This document shows positions 1 to 11,564 of a stretch of DNA of 64,000 bases, one piece after another; within the stretch, counting starts at the first letter, position 1; every line of letters starts with the position of its first letter. This DNA comes from Klebsiella terrigena (GTDB lineage: Bacteria; Pseudomonadota; Gammaproteobacteria; Enterobacterales; Enterobacteriaceae). The notes below the pieces were generated by a model. That model did no database searches, was not told the origin of the DNA, and saw only the letters and a list, made by a program, of their open reading frames with translations. The stretch lies in contig NZ_BJNO01000012.1 of NCBI RefSeq assembly GCF_006539725.1, forward strand, positions 1-64,000. The letters are read 5' to 3'. Made by a program: the position numbers and the translations under genes.

Positions 1-63
1 GCTCTATCCCTCACTTTTCTTTTATTTCTGAACACCACGCACGCCCCTGGAGAGCCAAACGCC

Positions 64-990
64 TCACCGCTGATACAGCGGATCCTCAGTTCTGCCCGCG
101 GTCAGCGTATTCCCCTCTTCGCGCACCACCTCCCACAGCGCCTGGGCGGCGGTTGAAAGCGAGCGTTTTTTGCGCTGCGCCAGCATCAGCTGACGCTCAA
201 CGACCGGCGTTAGCCGCTTGACCCGCAAATGGCTGCCCTGAGGCAGCGGTAGCGCCAGCGCCGGTAGGATGCTGATACCAATTCCTGACTCCACCATCGG
301 AAACAGCGTCGCCGGATGCCCAATCTCCTGCACAATATTGGCGTCAATACCAAAGCGCGCCAGCGCGGCGTCAATCAGCGGCCGGCTGCCGGAGGCGTAG
401 TCCTGCAATACCAGCCGCTGGTGCTGAAGATCCTGCCAGCTCACCGATGCCCTTTCGGCAAAAGGATGATCCTCCCGACATAAAAGCAAAAACGGCTCAG
501 ACAGGACCGTCTCACACTGCAAATCCGTCGCGGCGCCGGGATCGATAACAATGCCAAAATCCACCTCTCCCTGGCGAATGCTCTCCAGAACCCACTGCTG
601 AGGGCGATCGTGCAGCACAAAATCAATCTCCGGGTAACGCTGATTGCTGTGGGCAATACACTGGGGGATGAGGTGAGCGGAAATCGTCTGACTGGCGGCA
701 ACCCGCACGGTTCCCGTCAGCTGCTGACCCACGCGTCCGGCGTCGCGCAGCGTACTGTTCAGCTCGTCCAGCAGCCGCTCAAGCCGACCCGCCAGCTGAT
801 GCCCCGCCTCCGTCAGCACCACCTCTCGGGTGGTTCTGTCGAGCAGCCGCACGCCGGTCTGATGCTCCAGCTCCTTAACGCTATGGCTCACCGCCGACTG
901 GCTGAGCCCAATCATCGCCCCTGCCCGGCTGAAGCTTCTCGCCCTGGCGACGGTGACAAATACCTTTAACTGACGCAGCGAATAATTCAT
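64..990 (-). CDS. yfeR: LysR-family transcriptional regulator YfeR
   Basis: A 308-residue LysR-type regulator, the usual family length. The N-terminal winged helix-turn-helix covers residues 1-60 ([20 protein letters not shown], then [21 protein letters not shown]), followed by a periplasmic-binding-protein-like effector domain from about residue 90. It is transcribed divergently from the transporter gene yfeH across an 89-bp gap, the classic arrangement in which a LysR protein controls its neighbour and itself. The gene pair and order match E. coli yfeR-yfeH. The inducer is unknown. The ATG at 990 begins the HTH exactly where family members start; the ribosome site in front of it is weak. 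Confidence 0.9.
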   Translation of the reverse strand: MNYSLRQLKVFVTVARARSFSRAGAMIGLSQSAVSHSVKELEHQTGVRLLDRTTREVVLTEAGHQLAGRLERLLDELNSTLRDAGRVGQQLTGTVRVAASQTISAHLIPQCIAHSNQRYPEIDFVLHDRPQQWVLESIRQGEVDFGIVIDPGAATDLQCETVLSEPFLLLCREDHPFAERASVSWQDLQHQRLVLQDYASGSRPLIDAALARFGIDANIVQEIGHPATLFPMVESGIGISILPALALPLPQGSHLRVKRLTPVVERQLMLAQRKKRSLSTAAQALWEVVREEGNTLTAGRTEDPLYQR

Positions 991-1079
991 CTTTTTTATT
1001 CATGAATAGATGCAATAAATCAATTTTATTTCTCAAACTAAAAAAAGCACAATAGCGAAATCGATTTTCAGGAGCGATT
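991..1079. promoter_or_regulatory. yfeR-yfeH divergent control region
   Basis: This is an 89-bp AT-rich gap between divergent starts. It contains the 10-bp palindrome ATTCATGAAT at 998-1007, which fits a LysR T-N11-A type half-site region. A clear ribosome site (CAGGAG) precedes yfeH. Assigning the palindrome to YfeR is inference from position only. Confidence 0.4.
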
Positions 1080-2078
1080 ATGAAATTTTTCCGCATTCTT
1101 GACCCATTTACCCTTACCCTGGTTACCGTCGTCCTGCTGGCCTCCTTTTTCCCGGCGCGCGGCGAATTTGTCCCCTTCTTTGAGCACCTCACCACCGCGG
1201 CTATCGCCCTGCTGTTCTTTATGCACGGCGCAAAGCTCTCCCGCGAGGCGATTATCTCCGGCGGCGGCCACTGGCGTTTGCATCTGTGGGTGATGTGCAG
1301 CACCTTTATCGTCTTCCCCGTTTTAGGGGTGCTGTTTGCGTGGTGGGCGCCGATAAACGTCGATCCAGCGCTCTATACCGGCTTTATTTATCTCTGCATT
1401 CTGCCCGCTACCGTGCAGTCAGCGATCGCCTTCACTTCGCTGGCTGGCGGAAACGTAGCGGCGGCCGTATGTTCAGCCTCGGCATCGAGCCTGCTGGGAA
1501 TTTTCATTTCACCGCTGCTGGTCGGACTCCTGATGAATATGCACGGCGCCGGCGGCAGCCTGGAGCAGGTCGGCAAGATTATGCTGCAGCTTCTGCTGCC
1601 GTTCGTCCTCGGTCATCTGTCCCGTCCGTGGATTGGCGCATGGGTGGCACGGCATAAAAAATGGATTTCAAAAACCGATCAGACCTCTATCCTGCTGGTC
1701 GTCTACTCGGCGTTTAGTGAGGCGGTGGTGAACGGTATCTGGCATAAAGTCGGTCCAGGCTCGCTGCTTTTCATCGTCGCCGTCAGCATCGTGCTGCTGG
1801 CCATCGTTATCGCCATTAACATCTTTGTGGCGCGCAAATGCGGCTTCAATAAAGCGGATGAAATTACCATTGTCTTCTGTGGATCGAAAAAGAGCCTGGC
1901 CAACGGGATCCCGATGGCCAATATTCTCTTTCCAACCTCGATTCTGGGGATCATGGTGCTGCCGCTGATGATTTTCCATCAGATCCAGCTGATGGTGTGC
2001 GCCGTGCTGGCACGACGCTATAAACGACAGGCGGAAGAGCGGCTGGCGCGTGAAAACGCCAGCGCGCCAGAGGCTTAA
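1080..2078 (+). CDS. yfeH: Bile acid:sodium symporter-family transporter YfeH
   Basis: A 332-residue polytopic inner-membrane protein with about ten hydrophobic segments. It belongs to the bile acid:sodium symporter superfamily (SBF-like, DUF4137 group). The motif GSKKSLANGIPMANILFP near residue 265 is characteristic of this subgroup. The substrate is unknown in enterobacteria. Start: ATG at 1080 with CAGGAG seven bases upstream. It sits divergent from yfeR, which probably controls it, and its stop overlaps the stop of ypeB by 4 bp (convergent TTAA). Length and neighbours match E. coli YfeH. Confidence 0.9.
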   Translation: MKFFRILDPFTLTLVTVVLLASFFPARGEFVPFFEHLTTAAIALLFFMHGAKLSREAIISGGGHWRLHLWVMCSTFIVFPVLGVLFAWWAPINVDPALYTGFIYLCILPATVQSAIAFTSLAGGNVAAAVCSASASSLLGIFISPLLVGLLMNMHGAGGSLEQVGKIMLQLLLPFVLGHLSRPWIGAWVARHKKWISKTDQTSILLVVYSAFSEAVVNGIWHKVGPGSLLFIVAVSIVLLAIVIAINIFVARKCGFNKADEITIVFCGSKKSLANGIPMANILFPTSILGIMVLPLMIFHQIQLMVCAVLARRYKRQAEERLARENASAPEA

Positions 2079-2293
2079 CGCGGCTGCTTGAGGGGCTGAA
2101 CCAGCTGGGTCAGCCCTTCGGTTTTAATCAATAAGGTTAACGCCATCAGCTCGCCAAGATGCCCGGCGGGAAACTGCTCCTTACGGGCAAACCACAGCAA
2201 ATACTCTTCAGGCACGTCAATCAAACGACGACCTTTATATTTGCCAAACGGCATTTCCGTATTGGCAATCTCGATAAGCCGTTCCTTATCCAT
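2075..2293 (-). CDS. ypeB: DUF3820 protein YpeB
   Basis: A 72-residue cytosolic protein of the DUF3820 family (putative quorum-sensing-regulated virulence factor family, no biochemical function known). The core reads MPFGKYKGRRLIDVPEEYL near residues 12-30, a motif seen in nuclease-associated small proteins. The ORF can be extended 12 codons upstream, but MDKERLIEIAN at 2293 is the conserved start and abuts the ligA stop with a 1-bp gap, so ypeB is almost certainly cotranscribed and coupled downstream of ligA. Its stop overlaps that of yfeH. Confidence 0.88.
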   Translation of the reverse strand: MDKERLIEIANTEMPFGKYKGRRLIDVPEEYLLWFARKEQFPAGHLGELMALTLLIKTEGLTQLVQPLKQPR

Positions 2294-2294
2294 G

Positions 2295-4319
<2,025 letters not shown>

Positions 4320-4326
4320 TCAATGA

Positions 4327-4352
4327 TAAAAAACCCCCGACGGGCGGGGGTT
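4327..4352 (-). terminator. zipA intrinsic terminator
   Basis: On the minus strand an 8-bp stem AACCCCCG/CGGGGGTT with a 5-nt loop is followed by a run of six T. It lies 32 bp after the zipA stop and just before the ligA start, so ligA probably has its own promoter or relies on read-through. Confidence 0.85.
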
Positions 4353-4384
4353 CAGGATTGGGAGACGAAACGCAGGTCGGTGAA

Positions 4385-5401
4385 TCAGGCGTTAGCCTCT
4401 TTCACTTCACGAATACGGTCTTGATATTCACGCATTTTCTGCGGAGTCATCATCCGACGCTGATCGTCCAACACCACGCCACCGACTTCGTCAGCGATGT
4501 ACTGTGCAGACTGCAGCATCAGCTTAAAGTTTTGCAGCTCGTCGCCGAAGGACGGCACCTGCATAAAGATAGTGACCCCAGGCGTCGTCATATCCGCCAT
4601 GCTGTCCGGGTTGAAGGTACCGGGTTTCACCATATTCGCGAGGCTGAACAGGACCTGGCCGCTGCCGTCCGGGCTGAGATGACGATGGAAGATATTCATA
4701 TCGCCAAATTTGAAGCCCGCCTGCTGGATGCTGTTGATCAACACTTCGCCGTTGATCTGCGAGCCCTGATGCGCAGACACGTTCATCACGATGACCGTCT
4801 CTTTACGCTCTTTTGGCTGAGGGGCTGCCGGCGCGGGTTCCGCAATCGCCGGTTCAGGCGCGGGCTGAGTCGGTGCGGCGGCGGCTGGCTGGACCGGAGC
4901 AGGCTGCGGTGCGCTCTGCGCTACCGGCTGCTGAGGCGCCTGCGCTACGGGCTGATGCGGCACTGGCTGCTGCGGCACGGGCTGCGGCGCTACCGGCTGA
5001 TGCTGGGGCACGCTGGTTTGCGGCTGCGGAGCCTGCGGCTGGTGATGGGCAGGCTGCGGCTGGCGAACGGGTTCTTCCGCACGCACGGGCGGCTGCACCT
5101 GACGTTCGTAAGGCGGCTGATACTGGTGTTGCGGCGTCTGACGAGGTGCCTCTTGCTCCCCATTGTGACCATTTGGGGCGTGATTAACCCGATGAACGCG
5201 AACTTCACCTACGCCTTCAACATCGTCATCGAAGCCATCGCTTTCAGACTCTTCGTCATCGCGAGACTTCATACGTTTTAGTGGGCGATCGCGAAACATC
5301 GAGGAACGTTCTTTACGGCTGGTCCAGAAACCGTGTACCAGTAAAGCGATTATGGCGATCGCGCCAACAATGATTAATATCAGACGCAAATCCTGCATCA
5401 T
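4385..5401 (-). CDS. zipA: Cell division protein ZipA
   Basis: A 338-residue protein that anchors FtsZ to the inner membrane and bundles FtsZ filaments in the early divisome. Layout: N-terminal membrane anchor ([20 protein letters not shown], residues 1-25), a charged basic-acidic stretch, a Pro/Gln/Ala-rich unstructured linker (about 75-190), and the C-terminal FtsZ-binding domain ([20 protein letters not shown] onward, about 198-338). An upstream in-frame start exists at 5440, but MMQDLRL at 5401 is the conserved N-terminus and has an AGAG ribosome site. The linker is richly repetitive (PQ, PV, AP) and is the only part expected to vary. Confidence 0.97.
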   Translation of the reverse strand: MMQDLRLILIIVGAIAIIALLVHGFWTSRKERSSMFRDRPLKRMKSRDDEESESDGFDDDVEGVGEVRVHRVNHAPNGHNGEQEAPRQTPQHQYQPPYERQVQPPVRAEEPVRQPQPAHHQPQAPQPQTSVPQHQPVAPQPVPQQPVPHQPVAQAPQQPVAQSAPQPAPVQPAAAAPTQPAPEPAIAEPAPAAPQPKERKETVIVMNVSAHQGSQINGEVLINSIQQAGFKFGDMNIFHRHLSPDGSGQVLFSLANMVKPGTFNPDSMADMTTPGVTIFMQVPSFGDELQNFKLMLQSAQYIADEVGGVVLDDQRRMMTPQKMREYQDRIREVKEANA

Positions 5402-5590
5402 TATATTCTCTGTTGTTCTAACACCTTGCCACCACGGCAAACATTTACTTACTAAGAGTATTTGTCGATTACGCCGAGTGCAAGTGGGTCTACCGCTTTC
5501 ACTACATAAAGATGAACTAAATCGTGCTTTTTGCTGCTTTTTCGAACATTTCCTAACTGGTTATTGTCTGACAACCCGATAAAATAAGCG

Positions 5591-5609
5591 GGCATTCAGC
5601 CTGAATGCC
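5591..5609 (+). promoter_or_regulatory. Hairpin in cysZ leader next to the ribosome site
   Basis: GGCATTCA-GCC-TGAATGCC forms a perfect 8-bp stem with a 3-nt loop. It ends five bases before the AAGGAG ribosome site (5614-5619) of cysZ. It could modulate cysZ translation or be a processing site. There is no T-run after it on the plus strand, so it is not a standard terminator. Confidence 0.5.
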
Positions 5610-5631
5610 AAAAAAGGAGCATCGCCTGACC

Positions 5632-6393
5632 ATGGTTTCAACATCCACCACTTCCCCGCGTAGCGGCGTTTACTATTTTTCGCAGGGCTGGAAACTGATC
5701 GGGCTGCCGGGAATTCGTCGTTTCGTATTTCTGCCTTTATTAGTCAATATTATTCTGATGGGTGGCGCCTTCTGGTGGCTGTTCACGCGCCTTGATAGCT
5801 GGATCCCCTCGCTGATGAGCCACGTGCCGGAATGGCTGAACTGGCTCAACTATCTGCTGTGGCCGGTCATGGTCATCTCGATTCTGCTGGTCTTCGGCTA
5901 CTTTTTCTCCACCATTGCCAACTGGATTGCCGCCCCGTTTAGCGGCCTGCTGGCGGAGCAGCTGGAGGCGCGCCTAACCGGCGCCACGCCACCCGACGTC
6001 GGCGTATTCGGCATCATGAAAGATGTTCCGCGCATCATGAAGCGTGAGTGGCAAAAGTTTTCCTGGTATCTGCCGCGCGCCATCATTCTGCTGATCCTGT
6101 ACTTCATTCCAGGCATCGGCCAGACCGTGGCGCCGGTGCTGTGGTTCCTGTTCAGCGCGTGGATGCTGGCCATTCAGTACTGCGACTACCCGTTTGATAA
6201 CCACAAGGTACCGTTTAAGACCATGCGTGAGGCGCTGCGTACGCGCAAAGTCACCAACATGCAGTTTGGCGCGCTGACCAGCCTGTTCACCATGATCCCG
6301 GTTCTCAACCTCGTTATCCTGCCGGTGGCCATTTGCGGCGCAACGGCGATGTGGGTCGACTGCTATCGCGATAAACATGCGATGTGGAAATAG
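5632..6393 (+). CDS. cysZ: Sulfate transporter CysZ
   Basis: A 253-residue inner-membrane protein that imports sulfate for cysteine synthesis, full length for the family. It has four or more hydrophobic segments ([73 protein letters not shown]). The ORF extends nine codons upstream, but [16 protein letters not shown] at 5632 matches the family N-terminus and lies downstream of AAGGAG with about 12 nt spacing. It is directly upstream of cysK, as in E. coli, and belongs to the CysB regulon. Confidence 0.95.
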   Translation: MVSTSTTSPRSGVYYFSQGWKLIGLPGIRRFVFLPLLVNIILMGGAFWWLFTRLDSWIPSLMSHVPEWLNWLNYLLWPVMVISILLVFGYFFSTIANWIAAPFSGLLAEQLEARLTGATPPDVGVFGIMKDVPRIMKREWQKFSWYLPRAIILLILYFIPGIGQTVAPVLWFLFSAWMLAIQYCDYPFDNHKVPFKTMREALRTRKVTNMQFGALTSLFTMIPVLNLVILPVAICGATAMWVDCYRDKHAMWK

Positions 6394-6499
6394 GCCCTGA
6401 CGGATGAGCCAGGCCTATGGATGGGCCAAAAATCGCGACTTCGCGGTCCCTCATTTTCAGCGTCACCGGGCGACGGCTTATGCCGCGCCTTATTCCTTC

Positions 6500-6615
6500 T
6501 GGCTTGCCATTATTTCCCTTACGAATATAGATATGCTAAATCCTTACTTCCGCATATTCTTTAAGCGGGTATGCTGAAGCCGTACTCCCAAATTTCATAC
6601 AGTTAAGGACGGGCC
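6500..6615 (+). promoter_or_regulatory. cysK promoter region with probable CysB control
   Basis: The -10 hexamer TATGCT is at 6570-6575 with a poor -35, typical of an activated promoter. The AT-rich stretch 6500-6555 upstream is where CysB binds in the E. coli cysK promoter. The leader AATTTCATACAGTTAAGGAC before the start looks like the E. coli leader as I remember it. CysB control is inferred from orthology, not from a clear consensus. Confidence 0.6.
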
Positions 6616-7587
6616 ATGAGTAAGATTTTTGAAGATAACTCCCTGACTATCGGTCATACGCCGCTAGTCCGACTGAACCGAATCGGTAACGGACGCATCC
6701 TGGCAAAGGTTGAATCTCGCAACCCGAGCTTTAGCGTTAAATGCCGTATCGGTGCCAATATGATTTGGGATGCTGAAAAACGCGGAGTATTGAAAGCAGG
6801 CGTTGAGCTGGTAGAACCGACCAGCGGCAACACCGGTATCGCCCTCGCCTACGTCGCCGCAGCCCGCGGCTACAAGCTGACGCTGACCATGCCGGAAACT
6901 ATGAGCATCGAACGCCGTAAGCTGCTGAAAGCGCTGGGTGCAAACCTGGTACTGACCGAAGGCGCGAAAGGCATGAAAGGGGCGATTCAAAAAGCCGAAG
7001 AAATCGTTGCCAGCAACCCGGAAAAATATCTGCTGCTGCAGCAGTTCAGCAACCCGGCAAACCCGGAAATCCATGAAAAGACCACCGGCCCGGAAATCTG
7101 GGAAGATACCGATGGTCAGGTTGACGTCTTTATCTCCGGCGTCGGCACCGGCGGTACGCTGACCGGCGTAAGTCGCTACATTAAAGGCACCAAGGGCAAA
7201 AAAGATCTGATTACCGTTGCCGTTGAGCCGACCGATTCACCGGTGATCGCTCAGGCGCTGGCAGGCCAGGAGCTCAAGCCAGGCCCGCACAAAATTCAGG
7301 GGATCGGCGCCGGCTTTATTCCAGGCAACCTCGATCTGAAGCTGGTCGATAAAGTCGTGGCCATCACCAACGAAGAGGCTATCTCGACCGCCCGTCGCCT
7401 GATGGATGAAGAGGGTATCCTTGCCGGTATCTCCTCCGGCGCCGCCGTCGCCGCCGCGCTTAAGCTGCAGGAAGATGAGGCCTTTACCAATAAGAATATA
7501 GTGGTTATCCTACCTTCTTCTGGTGAGCGTTATTTAAGCACAGCCCTGTTTGCCGATCTCTTCACCGAGAAAGAACTGCAACAGTGA
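6616..7587 (+). CDS. cysK: Cysteine synthase A (O-acetylserine sulfhydrylase A)
   Basis: A 323-residue PLP enzyme that makes cysteine from O-acetylserine and sulfide; it also binds CysE in the cysteine synthase complex. The PLP lysine is Lys42 in NPSFSVKCR, the substrate loop is PTSGNTG (about 68-74) and the phosphate-binding loop is GVGTGGT (about 176-182). Length and sequence match enterobacterial CysK. It has its own promoter downstream of cysZ and a strong intrinsic terminator downstream. In many bacteria it is the high-flux isozyme, while CysM in this window can also use thiosulfate. Confidence 0.98.
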   Translation: MSKIFEDNSLTIGHTPLVRLNRIGNGRILAKVESRNPSFSVKCRIGANMIWDAEKRGVLKAGVELVEPTSGNTGIALAYVAAARGYKLTLTMPETMSIERRKLLKALGANLVLTEGAKGMKGAIQKAEEIVASNPEKYLLLQQFSNPANPEIHEKTTGPEIWEDTDGQVDVFISGVGTGGTLTGVSRYIKGTKGKKDLITVAVEPTDSPVIAQALAGQELKPGPHKIQGIGAGFIPGNLDLKLVDKVVAITNEEAISTARRLMDEEGILAGISSGAAVAAALKLQEDEAFTNKNIVVILPSSGERYLSTALFADLFTEKELQQ

Positions 7588-7609
7588 TGCCAGCTTGTAA
7601 GTATCGTGT

Positions 7610-7637
7610 AAAAAAGCACCTTTTTAGGTGCTTTTTT
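7610..7637 (+). terminator. cysK intrinsic terminator
   Basis: The AAAAAGCACC stem, a TTTTTA loop and GGTGC followed by six T form a textbook intrinsic terminator 22 bp after the cysK stop. It separates cysK from the ptsHI-crr operon. Confidence 0.92.
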
Positions 7638-7764
7638 GTGGCATACGTCAAAGTTTTACCCCTCCTGGCATTGATTCACCGCGTAGGGTCTGGTATTTAA
7701 CCAGCACATTTATTTTGATGCGCGAAATTATTCAGAATTGGATTTCCATAAGCTGAATCGATTT

Positions 7765-7800
7765 TATGATTTGGTTCAAGTCTTCCTTTCGCGGCATAAT
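7765..7800 (+). promoter_or_regulatory. ptsHI-crr promoter P0 with CRP site
   Basis: A CRP-like site TATGA-N6-TCAAG lies at 7765-7780, overlapping the -35 region. The -10 hexamer CATAAT is at 7795-7800, 17 bp after TGGTTC (7772-7777). This is the layout of the cAMP-CRP-activated P0 promoter of E. coli ptsH. The 381-bp gap also holds the downstream P1 promoter and no gene. Confidence 0.7.
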
Positions 7801-7899
7801 GTTTAATGACGTGCCAGACGTCAACGGCCAGATGGTCCTCACAGCGATTCACCGCTGCCGACACCTTAGCCAGACACGTAACGCCGGCGCTAACAATAC

Positions 7900-7928
7900 A
7901 GGCTAAAGCCTGGCCGTTAGGCTAGACT
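7900..7928 (+). promoter_or_regulatory. ptsH proximal promoter P1
   Basis: TAGACT at 7923-7928 is a good -10, with a weak -35 (AGGCTA) 17 bp upstream. It lies about 40 bp before the ptsH start and corresponds in position to the E. coli P1 promoter. The ribosome site GGGGA precedes the ATG at 7969. Confidence 0.5.
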
Positions 7929-7968
7929 TTAGGTCCACAACACTAAACCTATAAGTTGGGGAAATATA

Positions 7969-8226
7969 ATGTTCCAGCAAGAAGTTACCATTACCGCTCC
8001 GAACGGTCTGCACACCCGCCCTGCTGCTCAGTTTGTTAAAGAAGCTAAAGGCTTTACTTCTGAGATCACTGTTACCTCCAACGGCAAAAGCGCCAGCGCC
8101 AAAAGCCTGTTCAAACTGCAAACTCTGGGTCTGACTCAGGGTACCGTAGTCACCATCTCCGCTGAAGGCGAAGATGAGCAGAAAGCAGTTGAGCATCTGG
8201 TAAAACTGATGGCTGAACTCGAATAA
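7969..8226 (+). CDS. ptsH: Phosphocarrier protein HPr
   Basis: An 85-residue cytosolic phosphocarrier of the sugar phosphotransferase system. It accepts phosphate from EI (PtsI) on His15, seen in [11 protein letters not shown], and passes it to sugar-specific EIIA domains including Crr. Ser46 lies in the conserved [17 protein letters not shown] stretch. It is the first gene of ptsH-ptsI-crr, with 44 bp to ptsI. HPr also regulates other proteins by direct binding in enterobacteria (known of the family, not visible here). Confidence 0.99.
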
Positions 8227-8270
8227 GTTCACGGGTTCTTTTTAATATCAGTCACAAGTAAGGTAGGGTT

Positions 8271-9998
8271 ATGATTTCAGGCATTTTAGCATCCCCGGGT
8301 ATCGCTTTCGGTAAGGCTCTCCTGCTGAAAGAAGACGAAATTGTCATCGACCGGAAGAAAATTTCTGCCGATAAGGTTGAGCAGGAAATTGAACGTTTCC
8401 TGAGTGGCCGCACCAAGGCCTCCGCCCAGCTGGAGGTCATCAAAACCAAAGCTGGTGAAACTTTCGGTGAAGAAAAAGAAGCCATCTTCGAAGGGCACAT
8501 CATGCTGCTGGAAGATGAGGAGCTTGAGCAGGAAATCATAGCCCTGATTAAAGATAAGCACATGACTGCCGACGCGGCAGCTAATGAAATTATCGAAGGC
8601 CAGGCTATCGCTCTGGAAGAGCTGGATGATGAATACCTGAAAGAGCGTGCGGCTGACGTACGCGATATTGGTAAGCGCCTGCTGCGTAACATCCTCGGCC
8701 TGGCTATCATCGATCTGAGCGCGATTCAGGATGAAGTCATTCTGGTTGCCGCCGATCTTACCCCGTCAGAAACTGCACAGCTGAACCTGAACAAGGTGCT
8801 GGGCTTTATCACCGACGCGGGCGGCCGTACTTCCCACACCTCCATCATGGCGCGCTCCCTTGAGCTGCCGGCAATTGTCGGCACCGGTAGCGTAACCACG
8901 CAGGTGAAAAACGGCGACTATCTGGTTCTTGACGCGGTCAACAACCAGGTGCTGGTTAACCCAAGCAACGAACAAATTGAAGAGCTGCGCGATCTGCAGG
9001 CTCAGGTCGCTGAAGAGAAAGCCGAGCTGGCGAAGCTGAAAGATCTGCCGGCCATCACGCTCGACGGCCATCAGGTTGAAGTGTGCGCCAACATCGGTAC
9101 CGTTCGCGATATCGACGGTGCTGAACGTAACGGCGCCGAAGGCGTAGGCCTGTACCGTACCGAATTCCTGTTCATGGACCGCGACGCGCTGCCGACTGAA
9201 GAAGAACAGTTCGCCGCCTACAAAGCGGTAGCTGAAGCGTGCGGCTCTCAGGCCGTTATCGTGCGCACCATGGATATCGGTGGCGATAAAGAGCTGCCGT
9301 ACATGAACTTCCCGAAAGAAGAGAACCCGTTCCTCGGCTGGCGTGCCGTGCGTATCGCAATGGATCGTAAAGAGATCCTGCGTGACCAGGTTCGCGCCAT
9401 CCTGCGTGCTTCTGCTTTCGGTAAGCTGCGCATCATGTTCCCGATGATCATCTCTGTTGAAGAAGTGCGTGCGCTGAAGAAAGAGATTGAAATCTATAAG
9501 CAGGAACTGCGTGACGAAGGTAAAGCATTTGACGAAACAATCGAAGTTGGCGTGATGGTTGAAACACCGGCCGCTGCCACGATTGCCCGTCACTTAGCGA
9601 AGGAAGTTGATTTCTTTAGTATCGGAACCAATGATTTAACGCAGTATACTCTGGCAGTTGACCGTGGTAATGATATGATTTCACATCTTTACCAGCCAAT
9701 GTCACCATCCGTCCTGACGCTGATTAAGCAAGTTATTGATGCTTCTCACGCTGAAGGCAAATGGACCGGCATGTGTGGTGAGCTTGCGGGCGATGAACGT
9801 GCTACACTTCTGTTGCTGGGTATGGGGCTGGACGAATTCTCTATGAGCGCCATTTCCATCCCGCGCATCAAGAAGATTATTCGTAACACGAACTTCGAAG
9901 ATGCGAAAGTATTAGCAGAGCAGGCTCTTGCTCAACCGACAACGGACGAGTTAATGACGCTGGTTAACAAGTTCATTGAAGAAAAAACAATCTGCTAA
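8271..9998 (+). CDS. ptsI: PTS enzyme I
   Basis: A 575-residue phosphoenolpyruvate-protein phosphotransferase that starts the PTS phosphorelay by moving phosphate from PEP to HPr. The HPr-binding alpha domain is N-terminal, the active histidine lies in [12 protein letters not shown] (about residue 189), and the PEP-binding barrel carries [22 protein letters not shown] and the catalytic cysteine in GMCGELAGD (about 502). It is the second gene of the operon. Codon use becomes AT-richer over roughly 9530-9960, where internal crr promoters are known in E. coli. Confidence 0.99.
   Translation: MISGILASPGIAFGKALLLKEDEIVIDRKKISADKVEQEIERFLSGRTKASAQLEVIKTKAGETFGEEKEAIFEGHIMLLEDEELEQEIIALIKDKHMTADAAANEIIEGQAIALEELDDEYLKERAADVRDIGKRLLRNILGLAIIDLSAIQDEVILVAADLTPSETAQLNLNKVLGFITDAGGRTSHTSIMARSLELPAIVGTGSVTTQVKNGDYLVLDAVNNQVLVNPSNEQIEELRDLQAQVAEEKAELAKLKDLPAITLDGHQVEVCANIGTVRDIDGAERNGAEGVGLYRTEFLFMDRDALPTEEEQFAAYKAVAEACGSQAVIVRTMDIGGDKELPYMNFPKEENPFLGWRAVRIAMDRKEILRDQVRAILRASAFGKLRIMFPMIISVEEVRALKKEIEIYKQELRDEGKAFDETIEVGVMVETPAAATIARHLAKEVDFFSIGTNDLTQYTLAVDRGNDMISHLYQPMSPSVLTLIKQVIDASHAEGKWTGMCGELAGDERATLLLLGMGLDEFSMSAISIPRIKKIIRNTNFEDAKVLAEQALAQPTTDELMTLVNKFIEEKTIC
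9645..9650 (+). promoter_or_regulatory. Candidate internal crr promoter (-10) inside ptsI
   Basis: TATACT occurs in an AT-rich patch at the 3' end of ptsI, in the zone where E. coli crr has internal promoters. No good -35 is visible, so this is a suggestion supported by the local base-composition change and by orthology. Confidence 0.3.
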
Positions 9999-10040
9999 TC
10001 CATAAGATGCGCGGCCCAAATTACTGCTTAGGAGAAGATC

Positions 10041-10550
10041 ATGGGTTTGTTCGATAAATTGAAATCTCTGGTTTCTGATGACAAAAAAGACACCGGAACT
10101 ATTGAGATTATTGCTCCGCTCTCTGGCGAGATCGTTAACATCGAAGACGTGCCGGATGTGGTTTTTGCAGAAAAAATTGTGGGTGATGGCATCGCCATCA
10201 AGCCTACCGGCAACAAAATGGTTGCGCCGGTAGACGGCACCATCGGTAAAATCTTTGAAACCAACCATGCGTTCTCTATCGAATCCGATAGCGGCATCGA
10301 GCTGTTCGTTCACTTCGGTATTGATACCGTTGAGCTGAAAGGCGAAGGCTTCAAGCGTATTGCTGAAGAAGGCCAGCGCGTGAAAATCGGTGACCCGGTT
10401 ATCGAATTTGACCTGCCGCTGCTGGAAGAGAAAGCCAAGTCTACCCTGACTCCGGTTGTTATCTCCAACATGGACGAGATCAAAGAGCTGATCAAACTGT
10501 CCGGTAGCGTGACCGTGGGTGAAACTCCGGTTATTCGCATCAAGAAGTAA
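10041..10550 (+). CDS. crr: Glucose-specific PTS enzyme IIA (IIAGlc)
   Basis: A 169-residue soluble EIIA domain that phosphorylates the glucose and trehalose permeases. In its phosphorylated and free states it controls adenylate cyclase and inducer exclusion. The phosphorylated histidine lies in [14 protein letters not shown] (about residue 91); the second active-site histidine is in [11 protein letters not shown]. It lies 42 bp after ptsI with AGGAGA before the ATG. Last gene of the operon, followed by a strong terminator shared with convergent pdxK. Confidence 0.99.
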   Translation: MGLFDKLKSLVSDDKKDTGTIEIIAPLSGEIVNIEDVPDVVFAEKIVGDGIAIKPTGNKMVAPVDGTIGKIFETNHAFSIESDSGIELFVHFGIDTVELKGEGFKRIAEEGQRVKIGDPVIEFDLPLLEEKAKSTLTPVVISNMDEIKELIKLSGSVTVGETPVIRIKK

Positions 10551-10562
10551 TTCTTGCCGCAG

Positions 10563-10594
10563 AAAAATGGCGCCTTCTGGCGCCATTTTTTTTA
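10563..10594. terminator. Bidirectional terminator between crr and pdxK
   Basis: A 12-bp stem AAAAATGGCGCC/GGCGCCATTTTT with a TTCT loop, flanked by T-runs on both strands, serves the converging crr and pdxK genes. Confidence 0.93.
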
Positions 10595-10618
10595 TCTCCG
10601 CATCGCCGAATCCGGTCG

Positions 10619-11482
10619 TTACTCTCTTCTCAACGCTGGCAGGATCAGCTCATCGCTACCGTGCTCTGCGGTCCAGGTCATCACCGCCAGCACCCGCTGC
10701 GCCGCTGCGCGCGTCGCGTCACCTAACGCCTGTCCGCTCACTAAACCGCTGATCAGCTCAGCGCAGAAAAGGTCGCCCGTTCCCTTCAGATCCGTTTCTA
10801 CCCGCGGATGGATAACCACCTCCACCGACTCTGCCGTCACTACCAGCACATTCATGGTGGCGCTATCGAGGCCCGGCGCGCTGGTGATAACCACCCATTT
10901 CAGCGTTTCGGACAGCAGGCTACGCGCGGCGCTCACCGCCTCCTGCTGGCTGCGGCAGGACATACCGCTGAGCGTTTCCAGCTCAAAGAGGTTAGGCGTG
11001 ATCCCCTGGGCCAGCGGCAGCAGGTGGCGACGATAGGCCTCCGGGATTTCGGCCTTAACGTAAATGCCGCTGTCAACGTCGCCGATCACCGGATCGACCA
11101 GAATACACAGCTCAGGGTGGCTATCGCGGATCCGCATCAGCCACTGCGCCAGACGCTCAATCTGCACCGCGCTCCCCATATAGCCCGCGGTAACCGCCCG
11201 CAGCTCGCGTAGCGCATCGCGCTCTTCCAGCGCGCGCAGATAGCCCACGAACCACTCTTCAGGGATCACCCCGCCGTAGTAGGTATCGTAGTGCGGCGTA
11301 TTGCTGAACAGCACCGTCGGTACCGCCATGACCCGCAGGCCGTGCTGTTCGATTGCCGGCACCGCGATGCTGTTGCCCACGCTGCCGTAAACGACCTGCG
11401 ACTGCACGGCAACGATATCGACCTGCAGCGCCCGGCTTTTGTCATTGAAGAGCACCGATTGTATTTCGTCTTGCTGGCCCAT
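10619..11482 (-). CDS. pdxK: Pyridoxine/pyridoxal/pyridoxamine kinase
   Basis: A 287-residue ribokinase-fold enzyme that phosphorylates B6 vitamers with ATP in the PLP salvage pathway. Early motif [27 protein letters not shown] carries substrate-binding residues, and [17 protein letters not shown] near the C-terminus holds the anion hole and catalytic Asp (GTGD). Length is close to E. coli PdxK (283). It is divergent from the MocR regulator ptsJ, which represses pdxK in Salmonella. A 7-bp perfect hairpin touches its ribosome site. Confidence 0.95.
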   Translation of the reverse strand: MGQQDEIQSVLFNDKSRALQVDIVAVQSQVVYGSVGNSIAVPAIEQHGLRVMAVPTVLFSNTPHYDTYYGGVIPEEWFVGYLRALEERDALRELRAVTAGYMGSAVQIERLAQWLMRIRDSHPELCILVDPVIGDVDSGIYVKAEIPEAYRRHLLPLAQGITPNLFELETLSGMSCRSQQEAVSAARSLLSETLKWVVITSAPGLDSATMNVLVVTAESVEVVIHPRVETDLKGTGDLFCAELISGLVSGQALGDATRAAAQRVLAVMTWTAEHGSDELILPALRRE

Positions 11483-11564
11483 CCCGTCTCCTCCCGCTGG
11501 ACAGCGGGTTATACCCTGATTATTATTCGTCTTATGCTAAAATTCATTTTGTCATAGGTCAATA
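11483..11564. promoter_or_regulatory. pdxK-ptsJ divergent control region with hairpin
   Basis: This 82-bp gap contains the perfect inverted repeat CCCGCTG-GA-CAGCGGG (11493-11508). In pdxK mRNA its 3' arm runs into the GGGAGGAGA ribosome site. A -10-like TATGCT (11533-11538) faces ptsJ. MocR regulators bind between such divergent pairs, so PtsJ probably acts here; which bases it contacts cannot be told. Confidence 0.5.

Noticed and set aside
4358-5281. A 307-codon frame opposite zipA with [11 protein letters not shown]-like repeats
   Set aside because: It is the complement of the Pro/Gln-rich ZipA linker. The apparent repeat pattern is produced by the linker codons.
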